A stretch of DNA of 56,688 bases, taken from NCBI RefSeq assembly GCF_020687205.1, contig NZ_JAJEQE010000017.1, positions 1 through 56,688 on the forward strand, given 5' to 3'. A program made the translations under genes and the position numbers. This DNA comes from Hominisplanchenecus faecis (GTDB lineage: Bacteria; Bacillota; Clostridia; Lachnospirales; Lachnospiraceae). Position 1 is the stretch's first letter; each line of letters begins with the position of its first letter. Positions 8,377 through 22,981 of the stretch are shown here, piece by piece. The notes beneath the pieces are model-generated. The model made no database searches, was not told where the DNA came from, and worked only from the letters and a program-made list of their open reading frames with translations.

Positions 8377-11340
8377 ATGGAAAAGAAAAAAAAGAAATGG
8401 CTTTCGCTGTTTCTTGCCGTGATCCTGGCATTTGCCGGTCTGCCGGTATCACTGATGGCAGCAGGAAATGCAAAAAGCCAGACACAGGAAACAACGAAGA
8501 TCCTGCCGAGCCAGACATCGGGAGAGATCAACTGTTTTTCCTACGAATCATTCAGTGGAAAGAGCTGGACGTACAATGATGACGAGGCATATATAGACCT
8601 CGGATCATCGAATGAGAAGGCAGAAGAATGTTTTTACAGGGTAACGTTTAAGGGAAATGCCATCGAAGTTTTTGCAAACAAGAGTCACAACCACGGAAAA
8701 GTGAAATACCGTGTGGATGACGGAGCAGAGACACTGGTGGATCTTTATGAGAGCAGCCGTACCACGCCGCAGTCTGTATATAAAGCAGAAAACCTTACGG
8801 AAGGTGAACATACGCTCTATGCAGTTACGCAGAAGGAACGCAGTGGCAGTGCGGTAGTCAATCAGGTGGCTTATGTACAGGTCACACACAGCCCGTATAT
8901 TGCAAAAGATTTTAAACTGGAAGATCAGGGGATTTCCTTAAGTGTCGGACAGAGTTATGCAATCTCTTACAGCTATACACCGTCTTATGCGACACTGGAT
9001 GATATGACCTATGCAGCTTCCGATACAACGGTTGCTTCGGTAAGTACAGATGGCACGGTCACAGCAAAGAAAAGCGGAACGGCAGTGATCACGGCATCCA
9101 GCCAGAAGGCAGGGATTTCCAGAACAATGGAAGTGGAAGTGCGAGAGCAGGGAAGTGTACTTGGCGGTACCGTTACCGATCATAACACGCAGTACACGCA
9201 GAAACGTTTTGCGGAAGTTTCGGTAAAGAAAAACCGCAGCGAGACGCTGACTGCCTGGAAGAATGACCGTGCAGTCAGTGAACTGGTCTTAAGTGCGATC
9301 GGCGGTGATTTCACAAATGTGACAGTTCAGGCATCTGACCTGACGGACGGCAAAAAGAAGATCGCAGCCGAAAATGTGACGGCAACGTTTATTCGTTCTA
9401 CAAAAGCTTATGTTTATGGATATATCTATGGAAATGATGTTCCGGCGGCAACAGAAGAAAACCGTGCGGAAGCATCGGATATTCTCTGGCAGAGTACGCC
9501 GATCGACATAAAAGCAGATACACTCCAGCCGGTCTGGGTTGAGTTTGCGATTCCAAAGACAGCAAAATCCGGCACTTACAAAACACAGCTGACCGTAACA
9601 GCAGATCAGCTCGATAAGCCGCTGGTGTTTGAGTATGAAGTGCGTGTGCAGAATGCAGAACTTCCGGACAACTACAGAGATACCTTTGATATTGAACTGT
9701 GGCAGTATCCGTATACGAGTGCAGAATATTATAACGTAGAGCCGTTTTCCGATGAGCATCTGGAGATCATGAAGTCCTCCATGGAGCTCTATAAAAAAGC
9801 AGGCGGACATGCAATCACTGCTTCTGTCATCGAAGATGCCTGGGACGGACAGACGTACAGTGCAAATGATGTGCATTATCCATCTATGATCAAATGGATA
9901 AAGAACGGAGATAGCTTTACGTATGATTATACCGATTTTGATAAGTGGGTAAGCTTCAACAAGTCTCTGGGCATTGGGGATAAAATCGTGCTTTACAGCG
10001 TGGCACCGTGGCACAATTCATTCACTTACTGGGAGAACGGCAAGCTGGTAAAAGAAGGATTTTCTGTGGGAAGCACACGTTATACCACACTCTGGACGGA
10101 TTTCCTTACCAATCTTACCGCACATCTGACCGAAAAAGGCTGGTTTGATGACAGTTACATCGGCATTGATGAGCGTGGATTTTCAGGCACCGCCTTTGAT
10201 CTGATCGAATCTGTGAAAAACAAGGACGGCAAATGTTTAAAGACAGCCGGAGCGATGGACAGCTTTGTGGAAAAGAAAGAGCTTGCCATGCGAGTGACAG
10301 ATCTGAACGTCGGAGATACGGCGGCAGCCGCACATCCGGCAGATTTTGAACAGCTGGTAAACGACCGGGAAGCAAAAGGACTTCGCACTACTTTATATTC
10401 CTGTACCGGCCACAGACCGGGCAACTTCTCCTTAAGTGCACCGGTGGAAAGTTACTGGTCGATCGTAAATGCAGGCAAATCCGGCACGGCGGGATTTCTT
10501 CGCTGGGCGTATGATGCCTGGGTGGAAGATCCGCTTGATGATACCACACACAGCAAATTTGAGCCGGGTGACTGTTTCCTGATCTATCCGGACGAAAAAA
10601 CAGCACAGAATCCGATCAGCAGAAGCTCGGTAAGACTGGAGCGTATGGCAGAGGGTGTGCGTGATATCAACAAACTTGCCGTGATCAAAAAAGAAGCACC
10701 GCAGCTGGCAGATCAGATTCAAAAACTTTATGCAGGTATTTTAACAACTGCACAGGGCGGACATCCGGCCTTTCTGACCGATGCACAGATTGCGACGCTG
10801 TCTGCTGAGATGGATACATTCCAGGCAGGCATCGCCAGTCTGACAGATCAGTATATCAAGCTGACGGGAAGAACGGAAGAGAGCGAAACGGAGGCAGAGA
10901 GCGAAACAAAGAAGGAGACCGAAAGCGAAACAAAACCGATAGAATCCGAAACAGCCGCAACAGAAAAACCAGATCCGAAGCCGCAGCCGGATACAAAAGA
11001 GAGCGAGACAAAACAGCAGGTACCATCCACAGAGACACCGGCAAAAGCAAGACCGGCAAAGGTAAGAGGACTTTCCATCAAAGCAGTTTCGAAAGGAAAA
11101 CTGCTTCTGAAATGGAAAAAAGTCAAAAACGCAGACGGCTATGTAGTTTATCGTGCCGATAAGAAAAAAGGCAAGTATAAGAAAGTTAAAGTCTTAAACG
11201 GAGCCAAAAAGATAAGCTTCACCAATAAAAAACTGAAAAAGAAGAAGACGTACTACTATAAAGTATGTGCTTACCACAAAGTGGGTAAAAAGAAAGTATA
11301 TGGCAGCTGTTCTGCAGTGAAGAGCAGGAAAGTAAAATAA
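8377..11340 (+). CDS. Secreted DUF4091/GH123-like glycoside hydrolase with Big_2 and FnIII modules
   Basis: The 987-aa product is an exported, probably glycan-cleaving enzyme. A Lys-rich signal peptide (1 to about 30) is followed by a beta-sandwich possibly binding glycan (50-170), a Big_2 Ig-like domain (about 185-255), and an N-terminal sandwich (265-425). A barrel domain with DUF4091/GH123 character covers about 430-845. Acidic neighbours D598-E599 in IGIDERGF fit the Asp-Glu pair of GH123 beta-N-acetylgalactosaminidases. A Ser/Glu/Thr/Lys linker (855-910) leads to a basic FnIII domain at the C-terminus, like that of the two GH2 enzymes downstream. An ATG seven codons upstream exists, but GAAGGAGAAG favours 8377. 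The substrate is inferred only. No sortase motif is present. Confidence 0.8.
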   Translation: MEKKKKKWLSLFLAVILAFAGLPVSLMAAGNAKSQTQETTKILPSQTSGEINCFSYESFSGKSWTYNDDEAYIDLGSSNEKAEECFYRVTFKGNAIEVFANKSHNHGKVKYRVDDGAETLVDLYESSRTTPQSVYKAENLTEGEHTLYAVTQKERSGSAVVNQVAYVQVTHSPYIAKDFKLEDQGISLSVGQSYAISYSYTPSYATLDDMTYAASDTTVASVSTDGTVTAKKSGTAVITASSQKAGISRTMEVEVREQGSVLGGTVTDHNTQYTQKRFAEVSVKKNRSETLTAWKNDRAVSELVLSAIGGDFTNVTVQASDLTDGKKKIAAENVTATFIRSTKAYVYGYIYGNDVPAATEENRAEASDILWQSTPIDIKADTLQPVWVEFAIPKTAKSGTYKTQLTVTADQLDKPLVFEYEVRVQNAELPDNYRDTFDIELWQYPYTSAEYYNVEPFSDEHLEIMKSSMELYKKAGGHAITASVIEDAWDGQTYSANDVHYPSMIKWIKNGDSFTYDYTDFDKWVSFNKSLGIGDKIVLYSVAPWHNSFTYWENGKLVKEGFSVGSTRYTTLWTDFLTNLTAHLTEKGWFDDSYIGIDERGFSGTAFDLIESVKNKDGKCLKTAGAMDSFVEKKELAMRVTDLNVGDTAAAAHPADFEQLVNDREAKGLRTTLYSCTGHRPGNFSLSAPVESYWSIVNAGKSGTAGFLRWAYDAWVEDPLDDTTHSKFEPGDCFLIYPDEKTAQNPISRSSVRLERMAEGVRDINKLAVIKKEAPQLADQIQKLYAGILTTAQGGHPAFLTDAQIATLSAEMDTFQAGIASLTDQYIKLTGRTEESETEAESETKKETESETKPIESETAATEKPDPKPQPDTKESETKQQVPSTETPAKARPAKVRGLSIKAVSKGKLLLKWKKVKNADGYVVYRADKKKGKYKKVKVLNGAKKISFTNKKLKKKKTYYYKVCAYHKVGKKKVYGSCSAVKSRKVK

Positions 11341-11380
11341 ACGAATACAAAAAAAGCAGGAATTATGTTAGTGAATCATG

Positions 11381-11448
11381 ATATGCTCCCTTCTGGGCAG
11401 ACAAGTGAAATAATAAAAAACTTGTCACTCAGGAGGGAGCATATTTTA
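11381..11448 (+). terminator. Terminator after the GH123-like gene
   Basis: ATATGCTCCCT pairs with AGGGAGCATAT, with an inner stem GACAAGT/ACTTGTC, followed by TTTTATC. The outer A/T-rich ends could let it act on both strands. Confidence 0.8.
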
Positions 11449-11664
11449 TCTTGGTCGGAGAAAACTTCTGCTTCTATAAGCAGCGAGCAACAAAGTTGTC
11501 TCAGTGAGAGTACAATCTCCGTCCGGAACGGAGTGTAGAAAGCACAGCGATTCTGTCAGGTGAATGGACGTAAATAAAATACAAATGTTTACTGTAAAAA
11601 ACACATAAAGTGAGCGAAATTGAAAAAAATGACGGAATTTGCACAAGATGCTGAAAAAAGGAAA

Positions 11665-11694
11665 AACGTTACATTTAGGATCAAATGTAACGTT
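11665..11694. promoter_or_regulatory. 12-bp-arm inverted repeat, possible operator
   Basis: AACGTTACATTT and AAATGTAACGTT are perfect inverted copies around a 6-bp spacer. The right arm overlaps the -35 box at 11693. No T-run follows on the plus strand, so an operator is more likely than a plus-strand terminator. On the minus strand five T's follow. Confidence 0.55.
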
Positions 11695-11721
11695 GTATGT
11701 ACAAAAAAGATATGCTATTAT
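11693..11721 (+). promoter_or_regulatory. Upstream promoter (P1) of the first GH2 gene
   Basis: TTGTAT (11693-11698), a 17-bp spacer ending in TGC, and TATTAT (11716-11721) form an extended -10 promoter about 185 bp upstream of the GH2 start. Confidence 0.5.
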
Positions 11722-11805
11722 ATAGCTAAATTTCAAAATAACCGTAAAAATGCACAAAAAACAGAGAAAAAAAGTGTGTAAAATAAATGAAAAATCAAAA
11801 ATCAC

Positions 11806-18419
<6,614 letters not shown>

Positions 18420-18471
18420 AACATAAGAAAGAAAAGCTGGCATGATATAGTGTTTCAGAAAAGGCCGGCAG

Positions 18472-18528
18472 CAAAAAGACAGAGCATGCGATGGAATTTA
18501 TTTCCGCCACATGCTTCTGTCTTTTTGT
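18472..18528 (+). terminator. Terminator after the first GH2 gene
   Basis: CAAAAAGACAGAGCATG pairs, with one mismatch, with CATGCTTCTGTCTTTTTG, and the right arm ends in a T-run. The A-rich left end also allows use on the minus strand. Confidence 0.85.
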
Positions 18529-18560
18529 TGTGTATTCAAAAATCATATCCTGCCGGAAGA

Positions 18561-18589
18561 TTGAAAAAACAGGAAAAATATTATATCAT
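18561..18589 (+). promoter_or_regulatory. Promoter of the binding protein-kinase-regulator operon
   Basis: TTGAAA (18561-18566), a 17-bp spacer and TATCAT (18584-18589) lie about 35 bp before the start of the solute-binding lipoprotein gene. Confidence 0.5.
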
Positions 18590-18623
18590 TATCTTAATCA
18601 TGGTGGGAGAAGGGAAAGTGACA

Positions 18624-20225
18624 ATGAAAGGTTTTTTGAGACGGTGTTTTCTGATTTTTATGGTAATGTTGCTGGCAGGGGGATGTGCACGGCAGAAGGA
18701 AACGGAAAGTGTAACGAAAGAATCGGACGGGCAGGAAAAAGTTATGCGGTACGTCAATTACAGCATGTTTTCGGGAGAAGGCCTGAATCATCTGAAACTG
18801 AAAGGCAGTGCAGAGCAGACGATTTCCTGTTATTTGCTGGAAGGACTTATGCGGGTGTATCAGTACGAACTTCAGTACGGAATGGCAGACCGCTATGAAA
18901 TTTCGGAGGACCAGAAGGTTTATACATTTTATTTGCGGGATGATGCCTGTTACAGTGATGGTACTCCTGTTACAGCAGATGATTTTCTTGGGGCATTCCA
19001 AAAACTGGTGGAACCGGAATATTTTAACTCTTATGCAGCGATCATAAAAAATGCAGAAGACATTTATCAGGGGAAAAAGAGAATCGAAGAACTGGGTGTG
19101 ACAGTGCTGAATGAAAAAACGCTTCAGATCGAGCTGGAGCATCCGCAGGTTCAGTTTCTGCAGCTTCTGGCTTTACGAAGTTTTGTGCCGATAAGAAAAG
19201 ATGCGACGGAAATATTGCGGCCGGAAGACTGCAATGGACCATTTACACTGGACACCTGGAGTGAAGAGCTGGTAAGTATGAAAAAGAATCCCTATTACTG
19301 GGAACGGGACAACATCCGGCTGGATAGGGTGGAAGCGGTATGCCTGGAGTCAGTGGATGAAGCATATGAAAGGTTTGTAAAAGGAGAGGTCGATGTGATG
19401 CCGATCCCGTTAAAAGGAGCGGAAAAATACAATGCCGGAATTCAGAAAAAAGTGATGACCGGGATCTGTGAAAGTCTTTATCTGGATCTGCAGACCGAAG
19501 GACCTTTGCAGTGCAGGGAATTTCGCCAGGCGTTAAATTATGCATTGAACCGGGTAGAATACACAGAAAATATGGACAGTGATTTTCTTGTGCCGAATGC
19601 ACGCTATGTTCCGGAAAACGGTCTTGGTATTTTGAAAACTTACACAGAGAATTATCAGGATCTGCCGTGTACAAAATACGGAAGTCAGAAGCTTGCAGAA
19701 GAAAAGCTTGGAGAAGCATTCAAAAAACTGCATATTTCCAGAGCGGAAGATGTGAAAATAAAGCTGCTGGTGAATGATGATCCATGGAGCATACAGGAAG
19801 GAACGGAAATCAAACGCCAGTGGGAGAAAAAGCTTGGAATCTCGGTGGAACTGGAAACGGCAACCGGAGATGCATTCTGGGCAGAGAAAAACAACGGTAC
19901 TGTTACGCTCACTGGTATTATCGCAGAATATGCAGATGTGATGGCCTATCTGCAGAGCTGGAATTATGATTACACTTATGGGGAAGGAGAAAGTCAAAGC
20001 GGCACGGTACAGAAATGTCTGAGAGAGGCTGAAAGGCAGACAGATGAGCAGATCAGACTTAGCACCTTATATAAAGCAGAAAAAGCATTGATGGAAGATG
20101 TGCCGATGATTCCATTGCAGCTTCGAAAAGAAAGCCTGTTACTGAACCGGAACCTGACCGGTTTTGAGACAAGCATGAATCTTGCAGGTGGAGGATATGA
20201 GTTTTTATATGCGGATTTTAAATAG
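18624..20225 (+). CDS. Solitary solute-binding lipoprotein, OppA/SBP_bac_5 family
   Basis: The 533-aa protein has a lipoprotein signal with lipobox LLAGGC. It continues with family 5 features such as LRDDACYSDGTPVTADDFLGAFQKL near residue 100 and PYYWERDNIRLDRVEAVCLE. Such proteins bind oligopeptides or oligosaccharides on the cell surface. No permease or ATPase gene is nearby. The gene overlaps the following histidine kinase gene by 29 bp, so the two are translationally coupled. It therefore may present a ligand to the kinase rather than feed a transporter, which is an inference. The start at 18624 is chosen over a long upstream extension because the signal peptide begins there, after AGGGAAAG. 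Confidence 0.88.
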   Translation: MKGFLRRCFLIFMVMLLAGGCARQKETESVTKESDGQEKVMRYVNYSMFSGEGLNHLKLKGSAEQTISCYLLEGLMRVYQYELQYGMADRYEISEDQKVYTFYLRDDACYSDGTPVTADDFLGAFQKLVEPEYFNSYAAIIKNAEDIYQGKKRIEELGVTVLNEKTLQIELEHPQVQFLQLLALRSFVPIRKDATEILRPEDCNGPFTLDTWSEELVSMKKNPYYWERDNIRLDRVEAVCLESVDEAYERFVKGEVDVMPIPLKGAEKYNAGIQKKVMTGICESLYLDLQTEGPLQCREFRQALNYALNRVEYTENMDSDFLVPNARYVPENGLGILKTYTENYQDLPCTKYGSQKLAEEKLGEAFKKLHISRAEDVKIKLLVNDDPWSIQEGTEIKRQWEKKLGISVELETATGDAFWAEKNNGTVTLTGIIAEYADVMAYLQSWNYDYTYGEGESQSGTVQKCLREAERQTDEQIRLSTLYKAEKALMEDVPMIPLQLRKESLLLNRNLTGFETSMNLAGGGYEFLYADFK

Positions 20226-22073
20226 AACAGAAAAAAATCGAAGGTTTCTTTTTCTTGCTGCGGTGTTTGCTGTATGTACTGCAGCAATGCTGACCGTTCT
20301 CATGATGCCGCAGAAACAGGTGGTCTGTAAGGGAGAAGCAGATTTCAAACAGTTTGGACTGCAAAGCGGAAAAGCAGTCGATCTGTGCGGAGAATGGGAG
20401 TTTTTTGAACAGAAATTCATTGCTACGGAGCTGGATGAAGAGCAGGTTTCCGGGAAGTTTGTCAGGGTGCCTTCTTATATGCCCCGAAAAAATGCAGGGA
20501 TGTTCAACTGGGGAAGTTACCGTGTAAAACTGAAAAACTGTCCGCCGCAATTTGACGTTTCTGTGAGCCTGAAAGGTATGCCGGCGGCTTATCGGATTTA
20601 TCTGAATGGAAAATGTATTGAGAAAAGCGGAGTAGTTTCTTCTGATCCGGATGCACTGAAAGTCAGCAGGGATACGTCGATCAGGACGACCATTACGCTT
20701 CAGTCTTCGGAATGTGATCTGATCATAGAAACAGCGGGATATCTGCTTCCGGGGCTGTCTTTTACACCGCGGATCCAGGATGAAAGCGTGTGGAGTGAAC
20801 AGTATGACCGTTATCATACCTGGATGATCCTGTTGCTTGGCATGCATATGTTGTTTTTATGTTCTTATTTATTACAGCTGAAGATCACGCCGGACAGCGG
20901 TTACAGCAGAAGTGTTTTTCTGGTGCTGTTCTTATTGGCCATCCATATGATCTATTCCGATGCAGCGTTTTCGGCAGTCATAGGCGGGACTTTGAAATAT
21001 TATGATCTGATTCTGTTTTCTGTATGCGTGATGGAAAGTCTGGTCTGGGAATTTCTTCTGAAAAACGGTTATAAAAAAGACCGGCAGAAAAAAGATTTCG
21101 GAATTCGGGAAGGGATTCTGATCACCGGTGTCATTGTGATGAGCCTTGCAGCTTTTGAAGGGATTTTATCATGGAAGCTGACCATGGACGTGGGTGTCTG
21201 GCTGCTACTGCTGATCCGCTTTGCAGGGTATCGCAAAAAAGAAGAAATATCCGGAGAAGATATGATCTGGGAAATAGGCATATTGCTTTTGTATACCGGG
21301 ATCGTATTGTCAGATTTCGCACATATCGGCATGCTTCCTTATAGTGGAGGTATTTTCATGCTTGTCGGAGTGATCGCTTTTGATCTGAGCGTCAATGTCA
21401 TTGACCGCTGGCGTATGAATAAAATCCAGCAGAGGGCACTGGAGGCGGCGAAGATTGAGCAGAAGCTCCAGGAAGCTCGGCTGGAGCTTGCACTGCATCA
21501 GATCAAACCGCATTTTTGCAAAATGCCCTGATGTCGATCAAAGTGCTCTGCCGGACGCGTCCGAAAGAGGCAGAACAGGCAGTCTACGATTTTGCCGTAT
21601 TTTTGCGTGGAAATATGAATGCACTGGAATCTGCAGAGATGATTCCGTTTCGGGAAGAATGTAAGACGATTGAGCGGTATCTGCACATTGAAAAGATTCG
21701 TTTTGGGGAGAGGCTTCAGGTTCAGTGGGATCTTCAGGAAGAAAAGTTCCGGATACCGCCTCTGACGATCCAACCGCTGGTAGAAAACGCGGTATGTCAC
21801 GGAATCTGCCAGAAGATGGAGGGCGGCACCGTACAGATCCGAAGTTTTCGGAAAAACGGAGAAATCTGTGTTCAGATCCTGGATGACGGGGCAGGATTTG
21901 ACACCGAAAAACTGAAAGATGCAGACGGGATTGCCATAAGAAATCTGAAGCTGCGTCTGAAAGAATTTCTAAATGCGGATCTTGAGATTGAGAGCAGAAA
22001 AGGAGAAGGGTGCAGGCAGACAATACATATTCCATGGGAGGAGACAGACGATGAAAATTATTCTGATAGATGA
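20197..22073 (+). pseudogene. 7TMR-DISM sensor histidine kinase, frameshifted at the H-box
   Basis: Two open frames (20197-21531 and one continuing to 22073) together make one LytS-type kinase of about 624 aa. After an N-terminal TM segment (about 15-37), an extracellular jelly-roll domain follows (about 50-180, with GEWEFFEQ, VRVPSYMP and YRIYLNGK), which is 7TMR-DISMED2-like, a carbohydrate-binding type fold. Then come about seven TM segments (205-405) and the H-box HQIKPHF. The frame breaks in a T5 tract (21513-21517). A -1 shift restores PHFLQNALMS, the family consensus, and the rest holds LVENAVCHGI and DDGAGFD of the ATPase. It may be a true lesion, a sequence error or ribosomal slippage. 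GGTGGAGGAT precedes ATG 20197. The end overlaps the regulator gene. Confidence 0.85.
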
Positions 22074-22875
22074 TGAACCATTGATCCTGGAAGAATTAAG
22101 CTATTTATGTGAAAAACACAAAGATATTGAAATTTGCGGAAAATTTGTAAACCCAAAGCAGGCATTGCAGTACGTTGCCGGGCATCCGGTGGATTTTGAA
22201 TTTTGTGATATCAGGATGCCGGGGATCACGGGACTGGAACTGCTGGATCAGATGCACAAAGAAAAACCGGATCTTCAGGCAGCGTTTGTCACAGCATACG
22301 ACCAGTACGCATTTGATGCCTATCAGCTGGATGCCTGTGATTATCTGCTGAAGCCGTTTGGACAGGAAGAGGTGGACCGTGCACTGGATAAAGCAAGAAG
22401 GCTGGTAAGAACGGAACAAAAAGATGAAATGCAGCTGGAAATCCACACGTTTGGCAGATTTGATCTGTTTTTAAACGGTCATGCGATTGATTTTAGCAGC
22501 AGAAAGGCAAAAGAACTGCTTGCACTTCTTGTGGCAAGACGGGGCGGCATTGTGGAAATGGAATTTGCCGTGGATCTGTTATGGGAAGAAGAACCGTTCA
22601 GTGAACAGGTGAAAGGACGTTTCCGAAAAGCAGTGATGAACCTGAAAAATACACTGCGGGATCATGGACTTCTCTGGATGCTTCACAGCGAGCGTGGACG
22701 AATGTATCTGGAGACAAAGGGCGTTTCCTGTGATTATTATGGACTGATGGAAGGGCAGATCCATGCAGCAGAAAAATTTTCAGATGAATTTATGGCACAG
22801 TATTCCTGGAGCGAGGCCTTTCTTCCGGTTCTGGAACGTCAGGCCGGGATTGTAATGTCAAATTACAGTAATTAA
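22051..22875 (+). CDS. Response regulator with SARP-type winged-helix output domain
   Basis: The 274-aa regulator has a receiver domain (1 to about 118) with D7-D8, phosphoacceptor D53 in CDIRMPG, the conserved T (FVTAYD) and K (LLKPF). Residues about 132-225 form a winged helix beginning IHTFGRFDLFLNG and IDFSSRKAKELLALLVARRGG, the OmpR-like DNA-binding domain of the SARP family. A short BTAD-like tail (FMAQYSWSEAFL) ends it. It overlaps the kinase gene by 23 bp and has GGAGGAG before the ATG, so it is the kinase's partner. The next gene, a GH2 enzyme, is preceded by direct repeats fitting a SARP site (22907-22926), so it is the likely target. Confidence 0.9.
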   Translation: MKIILIDDEPLILEELSYLCEKHKDIEICGKFVNPKQALQYVAGHPVDFEFCDIRMPGITGLELLDQMHKEKPDLQAAFVTAYDQYAFDAYQLDACDYLLKPFGQEEVDRALDKARRLVRTEQKDEMQLEIHTFGRFDLFLNGHAIDFSSRKAKELLALLVARRGGIVEMEFAVDLLWEEEPFSEQVKGRFRKAVMNLKNTLRDHGLLWMLHSERGRMYLETKGVSCDYYGLMEGQIHAAEKFSDEFMAQYSWSEAFLPVLERQAGIVMSNYSN

Positions 22876-22906
22876 AACAGTAAAACAGCAGTAAACACCT
22901 CAAAAA

Positions 22907-22939
22907 GGAACACTTCTGGAACACTTGCTTTCCTATACT
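22907..22939 (+). promoter_or_regulatory. SARP-like direct repeats and promoter of the second GH2 gene
   Basis: GGAACACTT occurs at 22907-22915 and again at 22918-22926, an 11-bp period. TATACT (22934-22939) follows 7 bp later. No consensus -35 exists. The layout matches known SARP activator sites. Confidence 0.65.
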
Positions 22940-22981
22940 TTTTTCAAAAGGGAGAAAATCCCGGAAAAGGAGGAAAGTAAA

